A stretch of DNA of 64,000 nt from Pontibacter silvestris. Lineage in GTDB: Bacteria > Bacteroidota > Bacteroidia > Cytophagales > Hymenobacteraceae. Below, piece by piece: positions 1 through 9,330 of the stretch. The notes under the pieces are model-generated. The model was not told the origin of the DNA. It was given only the letters and a program-made list of their open reading frames with translations, and did no database searches. The position numbers and the translations under genes are program-made. The stretch lies in contig NZ_JAJJWI010000015.1 in assembly GCF_020907275.1 (NCBI RefSeq), positions 62,001-126,000 of the forward strand. The letters are read 5' to 3'. Positions within the stretch are counted from its first letter, which is position 1, and every line of letters begins with the position of its first letter.

Positions 1-1067
1 TAATTAAAGAAGTAGCTGATGCCATGGTAGCTTCAGGTATGAAAGATGCAGGTTATACTTACATCAACATAGACGACTGCTGGCATGGTGAGCGCGATAG
101 CTTAGGATTTATTCATCCAGATCCAAAGCGTTTTCCATCGGGTATGAAAGCGCTTGCTGACTATATTCATGCGAAAGGATTGAAGTTTGGCATTTATTCT
201 GATGCAGGTTCTCAGACCTGTGGCGGAAGGCCAGGTAGCCGTGGTTATGAGTTTCAGGATGCGCAGATGTACGCCAGCTGGGGTGTAGACTATCTGAAGT
301 ATGACTGGTGTAACACTGAAGGATTGAAAGCTGAAGGGGCTTATAAAACCATGACCGCAGCTTTGCAAAAAGCAGGCAGACCAGTCGTGTTAAGCATCTG
401 CGAGTGGGGAAATGATAAGCCTTGGGAGTGGGGCCAGACAGTAGGACACTTGTGGAGAACTACCGGAGACATTTACAACTGCTTCGACTGCATTGAAGAC
501 CATGGAACATGGCAGTCTTGGGGTGTAATGCAGATTCTGGACAAGCAGGAAGGATTGCGCCAATATGCAGGCCCAGGACACTGGAACGACCCGGACATGC
601 TGGAAGTAGGTAACGGAATGCCTGCAAACGAAGATCGTGCACACTTTACAATGTGGAGCATGATTGCTGCCCCGCTTATTGCCGGCAACGACTTGCGTAG
701 CATGAGCAAGGAAACTACTGACATTCTTACCAATAAAGAAGTAATTGCAGTAAATCAGGACAAGCTGGGTATACAAGGGTTTAAATACGCCAGCAAAGAC
801 AGCCTGGAAACATGGTTTAAGCCATTAGATGGTGGCAAGTGGGCAGTAGTTTTCTTAAACCGTAGTAAACAACCGCAAAAGGTTGAGTTCGATTGGAAAA
901 ATACGCCTGTTACAGATGAGCTTTCTAAGAGAGAGCTGAATGCGTCAAAAACAACTTATAAGCTGCGTAACCTGTGGACTAAAAAGGATGTGGGCAACAC
1001 AAAGAAAGCTTTCAAAGCTGAAGTGCCTGCCCATGATGTGGTAATGCTATTGTTGTCTTCTAAGTAA
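1..1067 (+). CDS. GH27 alpha-galactosidase (5' truncated by window edge)
   Basis: The reading frame is open from the first base (first full codon at 3), so the N-terminus, including any signal peptide, lies outside. The visible part starts inside the GH27 (beta/alpha)8 barrel with NIDDCW. KYDWCNT near visible residue 100 carries the expected Asp nucleophile. GHWNDPDML near residue 196 carries the expected acid/base Asp. A C-terminal beta-sandwich follows from about residue 260. The family removes terminal alpha-1,6-galactose from galactomannans and galacto-oligosaccharides (melibiase activity). Its neighbours, an acetylesterase and a beta-mannanase, suggest galactoglucomannan side-chain removal. 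GH27 enzymes with beta-L-arabinopyranosidase activity cannot be excluded. An ATG at 24 is internal and is not the real start. Confidence 0.93.
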   Translation, partial: IKEVADAMVASGMKDAGYTYINIDDCWHGERDSLGFIHPDPKRFPSGMKALADYIHAKGLKFGIYSDAGSQTCGGRPGSRGYEFQDAQMYASWGVDYLKYDWCNTEGLKAEGAYKTMTAALQKAGRPVVLSICEWGNDKPWEWGQTVGHLWRTTGDIYNCFDCIEDHGTWQSWGVMQILDKQEGLRQYAGPGHWNDPDMLEVGNGMPANEDRAHFTMWSMIAAPLIAGNDLRSMSKETTDILTNKEVIAVNQDKLGIQGFKYASKDSLETWFKPLDGGKWAVVFLNRSKQPQKVEFDWKNTPVTDELSKRELNASKTTYKLRNLWTKKDVGNTKKAFKAEVPAHDVVMLLLSSK

Positions 1068-1102
1068 GTCTGTCTAAAAAAAAATTAACAGTGACAAAAG
1101 TG

Positions 1103-1134
1103 AAAGGCAGCTATCGGTTTAAGTAGCTGCTTTT
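1103..1134 (+). terminator. Hairpin with T-run after GH27 gene
   Basis: GCAGCTA (1107-1113) pairs with TAGCTGC (1124-1130), extended by A/T pairs with one bulge and followed by TTTT. It lies about 35 bases after the alpha-galactosidase stop. This fits a weak intrinsic terminator or attenuator before the esterase gene. Confidence 0.55.
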
Positions 1135-1168
1135 GCTTCTATATTATTGCTAATTAAATTGTTAAACT

Positions 1169-2578
1169 ATGTCGAAGAGTTCATTTTTAATAACGCTTCT
1201 GCTTCCAGTCCTTTTCCTGTTCATGGTGCATGATGTAAGAGGAAACGTTCAATTACCTGCTGTGTTTAGTAATCATATGGTACTACAGCAAAATTCAGAA
1301 GTAACCGTGTGGGGCTGGGCTAAGACTGGTGAAGAAGTTACAGTTATTCCAAGCTGGAATAACACCCCCATCAAAGTAAAAGCAGATAATCTTGCTAAAT
1401 GGCAGGTAAAGCTGCAAACACCAGCTGCAGGAGGTGGTCCTTATACTATAAAAGTGCAGGGCTACAATACTATTGAAATAGAAGATGTGCTGATAGGGGA
1501 AGTGTGGCTATGTTCCGGCCAGTCTAATATGGAGTGGACAGCCAGAGCAGGAATAGACCATGCAGCCGAGGAAGTACCCAAAGCAAATTACCCATCCATA
1601 CGCTTCTTTAGTGTACAGCACAGAACTGCTGATGCACCGCAGCTGGATCTTAATGGGGAATGGGTGGTATGTACACCTAAAACGATGATAGACTTTAGCG
1701 CCGTTGGTTACTTCTTTGGTCGGGAGCTATATCAAAACCTGAATGTTCCGGTAGGACTGATTAACAGTAGCTGGGGAGGTACGCCTGCCGAGATATGGAT
1801 GAACGCAGATACCATAGCTGCAGACAAAGAACTGGCCGAAGCTGCTGCGGAGCTAAAAGAAGTAGAGTGGGGACCAGTGCAACCTGGCAAAGCATACAAT
1901 GCCATGATTGCGCCACTTATTCCTTTCAAAATTGCAGGTGCGCTCTGGTACCAGGGCGAAGCGAATACTGGAAACCCGGAAGAATATGCGCAGTTGCTTC
2001 CTGCACTAATCAGAAACTGGAGAAGCGAGTGGAACAGTAAGTTCCCATTTTACTTTGTTCAGATTGCTCCCTGGAAAGACTATGCGCCGCAGCAAGGAGT
2101 TTTGTTAAGAGATGCGCAACGTAGAAGCTTGCGTGTACCCAATACGGGCATGGTGGTGGTAAGCGACATCGGTAATAACGATAATATCCATCCAACTAAC
2201 AAAATTGATGTAGGTGTTCGTTTGGCAAACTGGGCCTTAAACAAGACCTATGGCAAAAAGGATATCGTATTTTCTGGTCCGCTCTATCGTGACATGAAAG
2301 TGGAGGGAAAAAAGATTCGAATATTTTTTGACCATATAGGCAAAGGCTTGGTAACAAAAGGAAAAGAACTTACAGGCTTCGAAATTGCTGGTCCTGATCA
2401 GAAATTTGTAAAAGCAAATGCAAAAATCGATGGTAACACAGTAGTAGTGCAGGCTAAGTCTGTGAAGAACCCCGTGGCTGTTCGGTTCGAGTGGAGCAAT
2501 GCCGTAGATCCTAACTTGTTTAACACAGCAGGTTTGCCAGCCTCCAGCTTCCGCACAGACGATTGGAAAGTTCAATAA
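1169..2578 (+). CDS. Sialate O-acetylesterase-type SGNH carbohydrate esterase
   Basis: 469 residues with a hydrophobic signal peptide (about residues 1-25). The SASA/SGNH fold is visible: GQSNMEW near residue 117 holds the nucleophile Ser; SSWGGTPAEIW and ALWYQGEAN are the conserved inner blocks; NIHPTNK near residue 340 supplies the catalytic His. The family hydrolyses O-acetyl esters from sugars. In polysaccharide clusters such proteins commonly deacetylate xylan or mannan rather than sialic acid. Between an alpha-galactosidase and a beta-mannanase the likely substrate is acetylated galactoglucomannan, but this is inferred from context. An 83-base gap without a clear terminator leads to the mannanase, so the two are probably cotranscribed. 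Confidence 0.88.
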   Translation: MSKSSFLITLLLPVLFLFMVHDVRGNVQLPAVFSNHMVLQQNSEVTVWGWAKTGEEVTVIPSWNNTPIKVKADNLAKWQVKLQTPAAGGGPYTIKVQGYNTIEIEDVLIGEVWLCSGQSNMEWTARAGIDHAAEEVPKANYPSIRFFSVQHRTADAPQLDLNGEWVVCTPKTMIDFSAVGYFFGRELYQNLNVPVGLINSSWGGTPAEIWMNADTIAADKELAEAAAELKEVEWGPVQPGKAYNAMIAPLIPFKIAGALWYQGEANTGNPEEYAQLLPALIRNWRSEWNSKFPFYFVQIAPWKDYAPQQGVLLRDAQRRSLRVPNTGMVVVSDIGNNDNIHPTNKIDVGVRLANWALNKTYGKKDIVFSGPLYRDMKVEGKKIRIFFDHIGKGLVTKGKELTGFEIAGPDQKFVKANAKIDGNTVVVQAKSVKNPVAVRFEWSNAVDPNLFNTAGLPASSFRTDDWKVQ

Positions 2579-2661
2579 CCTTACATTTATATAAACCTAA
2601 TTAAAGACACAGGTACCAACAACATTCTGATACATGTGCTTTATCAATAGAACTTTCATAC

Positions 2662-3975
2662 ATGATCAAGAGAAACATATTAGTTCTGCTGGCTTTGTTG
2701 CTTTTTACAAAGCTGCAGGCTCAGATACCATCTGACTTTGTTAAGAGAGATGGTGAGCAGCTTACCCTAAAAGGGAAACCATATTATTATGTAGGCACCA
2801 ACTACTGGTACGGTTCTATTCTTGCCTCTACAGGGGAAGGAGGCGACCGTGAAAGACTGGTAAAAGAGCTGGATTTCATGAAGAAAAATGGCATAACCAA
2901 CCTCAGGATTCTGGCAGGAGCCGAAGGACCAAATAACCAGCCTTACAGAGCTACACCGGGTTTGCAAATGTCGCCAGGTGTTTATAACGATACCATTCTG
3001 GCCGGTCTGGATTTCTTACTTGCAGAAATGGGCAAGCGAGATATGAAAGCTGTCTTGTACCTTAACAATAGCTGGGAGTGGTCTGGTGGCTTTTCGCAGT
3101 ACCTAAACTGGAATGGCTACGGCGAAATACCTTATGCCCTTGCAAATAACAACGACTGGGCAGGGTTTATGCGCTATGCAGGGCAATTCCATAACTGCGA
3201 ACCTTGCAAAGAGCAGTTTGGGGAGTATATAAAGTTTCTGCTAAGCCGCACGAACCAGTTCACCAATAAAAAATACACAGACGACTCTACTATTATGGCT
3301 TGGCAGATAGCCAATGAGCCTCGTGCTTTTTCTAAGGAAAATCTCCCTGCCTTTGAAGAGTGGATCAGCAACACGGCTGCCTTAATCAAATCTGTAGACA
3401 AAAACCACTTGGTATCGACGGGTTCAGAAGGGCAGCATGGTACAGAAGAGTCAATGGAGGTTTATAAACGGATTCATGCTGACCCTAATATTGATTACCT
3501 GAACATGCACATCTGGCCTAAGAACTGGGGGTGGTTAGATTCAGAGAACATAAGCGGCACCATTGATAATGCGATTGCCGAAACTAAACAGTACATGAAC
3601 GATCACATAGCGGTTGCCCGTGAGTTAAACAAGCCAATCGTAATGGAGGAGTTTGGTCTTCCGCGTGATAACCACACCTATTCACTGGATGATAAAACCA
3701 CTAACAGAGACAAGTACTATCAGTATGTGTTTAGCAGAGTGTTGCAGAGTGCGAAAGAAGGCGGAACATTGGCTGGTTGTAACTTCTGGGCTTTTGGTGG
3801 AACAGCCCGTCCAAACCCAGACCGGGAATTCTGGCAAAATGGTGACGATTTAATGGGAGATCCGCCGCAGGAGGAGCAGGGGCTAAACTCAGTCTTTGAT
3901 AAGGACACTACCATAAAGGTGGTTGCCAAATATTCCAAGGCGATCAAAAGTGCTACTAAAGGCAAGAAGAAATAG
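2662..3975 (+). CDS. GH5 endo-beta-1,4-mannanase (subfamily 7-like)
   Basis: 437 residues; signal peptide about residues 1-20 ending LQAQ, with no lipobox. The catalytic barrel follows directly. GTNYWYGSILA is the early strand. IANEPRAF near residue 217 carries the acid/base Glu. IVMEEFGLPRD near residue 328 carries the nucleophile Glu. The overall pattern is that of bacterial GH5_7 mannanases, which cut internal beta-1,4-mannosidic bonds of mannan and galactoglucomannan. The C-terminus ends in a lysine-rich tail with no T9SS sorting domain, so the enzyme is probably periplasmic or exported in another way. Position after the galactosidase and esterase supports a mannan-directed operon. A strong hairpin terminator follows. 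Confidence 0.92.
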   Translation: MIKRNILVLLALLLFTKLQAQIPSDFVKRDGEQLTLKGKPYYYVGTNYWYGSILASTGEGGDRERLVKELDFMKKNGITNLRILAGAEGPNNQPYRATPGLQMSPGVYNDTILAGLDFLLAEMGKRDMKAVLYLNNSWEWSGGFSQYLNWNGYGEIPYALANNNDWAGFMRYAGQFHNCEPCKEQFGEYIKFLLSRTNQFTNKKYTDDSTIMAWQIANEPRAFSKENLPAFEEWISNTAALIKSVDKNHLVSTGSEGQHGTEESMEVYKRIHADPNIDYLNMHIWPKNWGWLDSENISGTIDNAIAETKQYMNDHIAVARELNKPIVMEEFGLPRDNHTYSLDDKTTNRDKYYQYVFSRVLQSAKEGGTLAGCNFWAFGGTARPNPDREFWQNGDDLMGDPPQEEQGLNSVFDKDTTIKVVAKYSKAIKSATKGKKK

Positions 3976-4058
3976 ACCACCCTTAGTAGCTGACTTTTGT
4001 GACATTATCTGCTTTTAGCAAGACGTAGCAAAGACAATCTCTTTGTTGATACCTTTTC

Positions 4059-4095
4059 AGTTGAAGCGGCATATTCTGCCGCTTCAACTTTTTTA
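4059..4095 (+). terminator. Intrinsic terminator after mannanase gene
   Basis: A perfect 13-bp stem (4059-4071 with 4077-4089), a 5-base loop and a following run of T residues. It ends the GH27-esterase-GH5 unit about 85 bases after the mannanase stop. Confidence 0.88.
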
Positions 4096-4296
4096 TACCT
4101 ATGCTAACATAAAGTAATAACCCTTTGTGTACTGATCTCCTGCTAATTGAAAAGCTATTATAATCTATAACGTTAACAGCCAAGCTACAAGTTAGAAACA
4201 TTTGATACCCTTCTCTGCGGCTATTCATAGCTATATTTGCCTTACAACTGTTAATTAAGTATAGGCTTTTTTGTTATCGCAGTTGATAAATCTTAT
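4096..4296 (+). promoter_or_regulatory. Intergenic region with -7 promoter element for GH74 gene
   Basis: This AT-rich gap separates the mannanase terminator from the GH74 gene. TATATTTG at 4232-4239 matches the Bacteroidota -7 element TAnnTTTG. The nearest upstream TTTG (4201-4204) is 27 bases away, longer than the usual 19-21, so the -33 element is doubtful. I see no other gene in the 321 bases between 3976 and 4296. Confidence 0.45.
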
Positions 4297-4323
4297 ATGA
4301 AATGCTATTTAGGGAGGAAAATT

Positions 4324-6909
4324 ATGATGAAGCTGTACCCATTTTTAATTATACAACAGTTGCTTCTTAAGAAGGTGTTTAGCTTTAAAAAGCTACATGT
4401 TCTGGTGCAGGGGCATAAACGATGGCTATTGGTTTTGCTTTGCCTGTTCTCTCTCCAATCTTCTTATCTGAAAGGGTGGGCACAAACAACAGAACCTTAT
4501 CAATGGAAGAATGTACAGATTCAGGGTGGAGGTTTTGTAACAGGTGTTATCTATAGCCCTACTGAAAAAGATTTAGTCTACGCCCGCACCGATGTTGGAG
4601 GCGCCTATCGCTGGAATGCCACTAACAATAATTGGGTTCCAATTACAGATCATCTGGGTAGGAGTGAGCAAAACTATACAGGTGTTTTAAGTTTGGCTAC
4701 TGATCCGTCAGAGCCAAAAAGAGTATACATTGCTGCCGGTCTCTATACCCAGTCTTGGGCAGGCACAGGCGCCATATTAGCATCTATAGATAAAGGGGGC
4801 ACCTGGACACGAACAGAACTGCCTATTAAACTAGGCGGAAACGAAGATGGTCGTTCAGCAGGAGAGCGGCTACAGGTTGATCCAAATTCAGGTAATATAT
4901 TATATCTTGGTTCCAGTACTGATGGCCTTTGGCGAAGTATAGACTATGGCGCCACCTGGAGCAAAGTAAATACCTTCCCAGTGGCATCTTCTCCCGCAGG
5001 GTCAGGGGGCTTGTCGTTTGTAGTGTTTGACAAAAGCAGCGGAACAACAGGTAGCGCTACACCAACCATTTATGTTGGAGTTCTTCAAAAAGAGAGTAAT
5101 AATCTTTACAGGAGCACAGATGCCGGGAGTACTTGGCAAGCTGTACCCAATCAGCCAACCAATTACATGCCTCAACAGGCAGCTTTGGCCACAGACGGAA
5201 TACTTTACATAACTTATGCCGATGGTCCTGGTCCCAATGGTGTTACTGCCGGAGCAGTATGGAAACTAAACACAGGCTCCAACCAATGGACTAACATTGA
5301 TCCTCCAGCTGGTCAGGGGGGCTATGCCGGAGTTTCTCTGGATAGGCAAAATCCTGAAACCTTGCTGGTATCTACCCTTAACAGGTGGTGGCCTGGTGAT
5401 GAAGTGTTTCGCAGTACAGACGGTGGAGAAACATGGCAGGTGCTGCTTAATGATGCAACTTGGAACCACTCGCTTGCACCTTATGCTGCCAGTTCAAATC
5501 CGCACTGGATAGGTGATGTTGCCATTGATCCTTTCGACTCTGATAATGCCTGGTTTGTAACTGGGTATGGCGTGTACAATACGACTAACCTTACTGCAGC
5601 AGATCAGGGTACAGCTATTGAGTGGACATTTCAGAATCAGGGACTGGAAGAAACGGTGCCCTTGAAATTAATTAGCCCACCAGATGGAGCACATTTACTT
5701 AGTGCTTTAGGCGATATAGATGGTTTTAAGCATGATGACCTGGATATCTCGCCAATGGCAGGCCGCTTGTCTCCTAACTATGGCACCAATACCAGTATTA
5801 CTTTTGCTGAAAAGCAACCTTCAATCGTGGCAAGAACTTACTATGATGCTAACGGTAATTATGGTTCTTATTCTACAGATGGAGGTGATACCTGGACAAG
5901 TTTTACCAGCTATCCAGCTGGTGCCACAGGTGGTGGCAATATCACTGTTTCAGCAGATGGCAATACCTTTTTATGGGCTCCCGGCGGAGTAGCAGGCATA
6001 TACTACTCAACCAATAAAGGCAGTACCTGGAGCGCTGCAAGCGGAGTAACAAGAGCAGGCTTAAAGCCTGTTGCAGACAGAGTAAACTCTAAAAAGTTTT
6101 ATGTATATGATGAAGAGGCCGGAAGTGTACTTTTGAGTACTGACGGAGGAAGAACTTTTACTCCTGTCGCTTCTGGTTTAGTCTCAGTACCAGACTGGCA
6201 GGCGTGGGCTGCCTCTATCTCTCCTGTTTTTGGTGTAGAAGGTGATCTGTGGCTTACGAATCCTAACAGTGGGCTCTATCGAACCACTGATTCTGGTGCA
6301 AACTTTACGAAGCTGACTAATGTGCAGGAAGCTGTTAAAGTTGGCTTTGGGAAAGCTGCTGCCGGTAAAGCCTATCCTGCTGTATATATAGCAGGAAAAG
6401 TTAATAATGAGCCTGGCTTTTTCAGGTCAGATGATGCAGGGGCTACCTGGACTAGAATCAACGATGAGCAGCACCAGTTCGGAGGTGTAAACGACATAAC
6501 CGGAGACCCGCGTGTGTACGGGCGGCTTTATGTTGCCACAGCTGGCAGAGGTATTGTGTACGGCGACTCGAGGTTAGACTGTAGTGGTGTGTTAGACGGT
6601 ACAGCTTACATAGATGACTGTAGCCAATGTGTAGGAGGCGAAACAGGTAATGTGCCTTGCGCTGTAACAGGCATTGATGACGAGCAGGACTTTGAGTTTA
6701 GTTATGCACCTAACCCATTTTCTGTTGCTATACATTTAAAAGCTGCTTTCTCTTTTGAGTATAGTATTGCTACCCTTATTGGAGCTAAAATAATGGAAGG
6801 GAAAAGTAAGGGCGAAGTAACAATTGGTGCCAGTTTACAACCAGGAATCTATTTGCTTACTATTAGTTATATGGGCAAAGTAAAGGCATTTAAAATCATC
6901 AAATATTAA
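4324..6909 (+). CDS. GH74 xyloglucanase with T9SS sorting domain
   Basis: About 861 residues. GGGFVTG and ARTDVGGAYRW near residue 88 are the GH74 signature, including one catalytic Asp. GDIDGFKHDD near residue 463 holds the second. Many Asp-box (BNR) motifs such as STDGGETW mark the two seven-bladed propellers. Near the C-terminus a Cys-rich linker (DCSGVLDG...DDCSQCVGG) precedes a T9SS type A sorting domain (PNPF ... GIYLL), so the enzyme should be released or anchored at the cell surface. The family cleaves xyloglucan backbones. Start: AGGGAGG at 4311-4317 lies 6 bases before the ATG pair at 4324. An upstream in-frame ATG at 4297 would add nine residues. The hydrophobic signal core sits unusually far in (about residues 36-52). 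Confidence 0.92.
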   Translation: MMKLYPFLIIQQLLLKKVFSFKKLHVLVQGHKRWLLVLLCLFSLQSSYLKGWAQTTEPYQWKNVQIQGGGFVTGVIYSPTEKDLVYARTDVGGAYRWNATNNNWVPITDHLGRSEQNYTGVLSLATDPSEPKRVYIAAGLYTQSWAGTGAILASIDKGGTWTRTELPIKLGGNEDGRSAGERLQVDPNSGNILYLGSSTDGLWRSIDYGATWSKVNTFPVASSPAGSGGLSFVVFDKSSGTTGSATPTIYVGVLQKESNNLYRSTDAGSTWQAVPNQPTNYMPQQAALATDGILYITYADGPGPNGVTAGAVWKLNTGSNQWTNIDPPAGQGGYAGVSLDRQNPETLLVSTLNRWWPGDEVFRSTDGGETWQVLLNDATWNHSLAPYAASSNPHWIGDVAIDPFDSDNAWFVTGYGVYNTTNLTAADQGTAIEWTFQNQGLEETVPLKLISPPDGAHLLSALGDIDGFKHDDLDISPMAGRLSPNYGTNTSITFAEKQPSIVARTYYDANGNYGSYSTDGGDTWTSFTSYPAGATGGGNITVSADGNTFLWAPGGVAGIYYSTNKGSTWSAASGVTRAGLKPVADRVNSKKFYVYDEEAGSVLLSTDGGRTFTPVASGLVSVPDWQAWAASISPVFGVEGDLWLTNPNSGLYRTTDSGANFTKLTNVQEAVKVGFGKAAAGKAYPAVYIAGKVNNEPGFFRSDDAGATWTRINDEQHQFGGVNDITGDPRVYGRLYVATAGRGIVYGDSRLDCSGVLDGTAYIDDCSQCVGGETGNVPCAVTGIDDEQDFEFSYAPNPFSVAIHLKAAFSFEYSIATLIGAKIMEGKSKGEVTIGASLQPGIYLLTISYMGKVKAFKIIKY

Positions 6910-7170
6910 TGCAATCTGAAAGCTAAGCTTGTGGCTCTTATGTAAACGCACAGGGCTACTTTCTTATTTACGAACGTGAACTAAGAAATCAATATGAGTA
7001 AAGAAAGCAGTGCCGAACGGGAAATGAGTCCTCGCGGATTTGGAGCACACCAACAAAAACTGTACAACAGTAGGTTAATGAGTCGCTGGATGTAGCTACG
7101 ATAGCTAAGGGTAAACTGCGCTTTCATTTCCGAATTCACATTTTATTTACAAGATATAATTTTACAAAAC

Positions 7171-8988
7171 ATGCAAACATTTTACAAAGCACTGTGTGGC
7201 ATGCTCCTTTGCAGTAGCCTGGTTTCCTGTTCTAATGTGCAACAGGAATCAGATAGTAATGTAACAGAGCTGTCAGAAAATATTCGCCTGAACCAGGTTG
7301 GCTTCTACCCAAATGCACCTAAGGTAGCTGTAGTGGTAGGAGAGCAGGAAGGAGGGGCGTTTTACCTGAAAACTCCTGATCTAAATGAAACTGTGTTCAC
7401 CGGAAAGCTAGCAGAAACAAAAGCTGGTGAGTTTTCAAAAAGGCCGACACGTGTTGCAGATTTCAGCGAGTTTAATAAAGCAGGTGCTTATGTAATAGAG
7501 GTACCTGGGGTTGGACATTCTTATCCCTTTGTTATAGAAGAAAATGTGCATCACGATGTAGCCGCTGCCGCTATCAAAGGGTTCTACTATCAGCGAGTAT
7601 CAACTGATTTGCCGGAAGAGTATGCAGGTAAGTGGCACCGTAAGGCTGGACACGAAAAGGAGGATAACCATGTGCTTGTGCATACTTCTGCCGCAACAGC
7701 GCAACGCCCTGCCGGAACAGTACTTTCAGCTCCACGTGGCTGGTACGATGCCGGTGACTACAACAAGTACATTGTAAATAGTGGTATTACAATGGGTACC
7801 TTATTATCAGCTTACGAAGATTTTCCAGGCTATTACAAGACATTGGAGTTAAACATTCCTGAAAGCGGGAATCCTGTACCTGACTTGCTAGATGAGGTAC
7901 TGTGGAACCTGCGCTGGATGCTGACAATGCAGGACCCAAGCGATGGCGGTGTATATCATAAGCTAACTAATCCGGCTTTTGATGGTATGGTTATGCCGGC
8001 GGAGGCAAAAAATACACGTTATGTTGTACAGAAGGGCACAGGAGCCACATTAGACTTTGCTGCTGTAATGGCACAGGCAAGCCGGGTGTACAAAAACTAC
8101 AACAAAAAGTTTCCTGGCTTAGCCGATTCATGCTTGATGGCTGCTACAAAAGCTTGGGAGTGGGCGCAGAAGAACCCTGATGTAGTCTATGATCAGGATG
8201 CCATGAATAAGCAGTTCGACCCAGACATAACAACAGGCGCCTATGGTGACAATGACTTTAGTGATGAGTTTACTTGGGCTGCAGCTGAGTTATATGTCAC
8301 CACAAACAAGGACAGCTACTATACTGCTGTAAACATGTTTCCTGATGAAAAAATGCCGTTGCCGTCCTGGGGGAATGTAAGACTGCTAGGATATTACACA
8401 TTGGCTCGCCATCAGGATAAACTCTCACCTGTCGCTAAAAAGGACTTTCCGAAATTACAAAAGCGACTTGTTGCTTTTGCTGACAACCTAATGGAGGGTG
8501 CTTCTGATAGATCGTACAGGACAGTAATGGGTAAATCAGAAAGTGACTACATATGGGGAAGTAGTTCTGTGGCTGCCAACCAAGGCATTGCCCTGCTGCA
8601 GGCGTACAGGTTAACATCTGATAAAAAATATGTACAGGCGGCTCTTAATAACTTAGATTATCTGTTAGGGCGCAATGCTACCGGGTATTCTTTTGTAACT
8701 GGTTACGGTGAGAAATCTACTATGAACCCACACCACCGCCCCTCTGTGGCAGACGGTATAAAGGAGCCTGTGCCAGGTTTGCTTTCCGGTGGCACAAATG
8801 CGCAGGCCAACCGCCAGGATAACTGTGCTACCTATACCTCTGAGTTTGCGGATGAGATGTACACTGATGATGACTGTTCTTATGCCTCTAATGAAATTGC
8901 CATCAACTGGAATGCTCCTCTTGTTTACCTGGTTGGTGCCATAGAAGCCTTACAGCAGAAAGCAGGATTGGCAGGAATGATCAAATGA
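7171..8988 (+). CDS. GH9 endoglucanase lipoprotein with N-terminal Ig-like domain
   Basis: 605 residues. A lipoprotein signal peptide ends LVSC (lipidated Cys near residue 20). An Ig-like CelD_N domain (about 38-125) precedes the (alpha/alpha)6 GH9 domain. GWYDAGDYNKY near residue 192 carries the catalytic base Asp pair. NPHHRPS near residue 520 is the conserved His block. SNEIAINWNAP near residue 573 carries the acid Glu. GH9 enzymes of this architecture cleave beta-1,4-glucans, including mixed-linkage glucan and xyloglucan backbones. As a probable surface or periplasmic lipoprotein it would work beside the secreted GH74 enzyme. The 261-base gap upstream shows no terminator for GH74, so readthrough is possible. 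A bidirectional terminator follows the gene. Confidence 0.93.
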   Translation: MQTFYKALCGMLLCSSLVSCSNVQQESDSNVTELSENIRLNQVGFYPNAPKVAVVVGEQEGGAFYLKTPDLNETVFTGKLAETKAGEFSKRPTRVADFSEFNKAGAYVIEVPGVGHSYPFVIEENVHHDVAAAAIKGFYYQRVSTDLPEEYAGKWHRKAGHEKEDNHVLVHTSAATAQRPAGTVLSAPRGWYDAGDYNKYIVNSGITMGTLLSAYEDFPGYYKTLELNIPESGNPVPDLLDEVLWNLRWMLTMQDPSDGGVYHKLTNPAFDGMVMPAEAKNTRYVVQKGTGATLDFAAVMAQASRVYKNYNKKFPGLADSCLMAATKAWEWAQKNPDVVYDQDAMNKQFDPDITTGAYGDNDFSDEFTWAAAELYVTTNKDSYYTAVNMFPDEKMPLPSWGNVRLLGYYTLARHQDKLSPVAKKDFPKLQKRLVAFADNLMEGASDRSYRTVMGKSESDYIWGSSSVAANQGIALLQAYRLTSDKKYVQAALNNLDYLLGRNATGYSFVTGYGEKSTMNPHHRPSVADGIKEPVPGLLSGGTNAQANRQDNCATYTSEFADEMYTDDDCSYASNEIAINWNAPLVYLVGAIEALQQKAGLAGMIK

Positions 8989-9048
8989 TGAGATGTTTCA
9001 TGTGGAAAACTATGAGTGCTTTCTGAGGTTTAATCCCTGTGTTTAAAA

Positions 9049-9084
9049 CAAAAATGCCACAGCAAAACTGCTGTGGCATTTTTG
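9049..9084. terminator. Bidirectional terminator after GH9 gene
   Basis: A perfect 16-bp stem (9049-9064 with 9069-9084) with an AAAC loop and A/T runs at both edges. It sits between the GH9 gene (+) and the convergent small gene ending at 9106 (-), so it can serve both strands. Confidence 0.9.
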
Positions 9085-9105
9085 GTAATGTAAAAGAAAG
9101 ACTAT

Positions 9106-9291
9106 TTATTGCTTACGCTCTTCGTCTTGCTCATTATCAGTTCTGTTTTGTGGGGTTTGTCTGTCAGACTCAAAGTTACCCACAGCATCGCGTTCTAAAC
9201 TGTTTGTAATATCTTTTTTGTCTGCTTTGCTAGTGTCTGTTAAGTTTGACTGCTGTTTTTTATCTTTTTCTTCGTTGCTCATTGTTTTCAA
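9106..9291 (-). CDS. Small disordered hydrophilic protein 1
   Basis: 61 residues, not recognised. Nearly all residues are charged or polar (D, E, K, Q, N, T, S). There is a single Phe, no Trp, Tyr or Cys, and no signal peptide or membrane segment, so it is probably intrinsically disordered and cytoplasmic. It starts at ATG 9291; the second Met, MSNEEK at 9282, is an equally plausible start. It is the last of three similar small genes on this strand, 39 bases downstream of the next. The composition resembles bacterial hydrophilin or stress-type proteins, but that is only a composition argument. Confidence 0.6.
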   Translation of the reverse strand: MKTMSNEEKDKKQQSNLTDTSKADKKDITNSLERDAVGNFESDRQTPQNRTDNEQDEERKQ

Positions 9292-9330
9292 TTTTAAGGT
9301 TACACTTTACTATACGTACAAAATCACTTA

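Noticed and set aside
6994-7095. A 33-codon plus-strand frame between GH74 and GH9 (MSKESSAERE...).
   Set aside because: No recognisable motif, no promoter element of the right type just upstream, no terminator after it, and its length is expected by chance.
8989-9100. A possible insertion-sequence end because of the strong inverted repeat near 9049-9084.
   Set aside because: It is a simple terminator hairpin between convergent genes; no transposase, target duplication or second copy is present.
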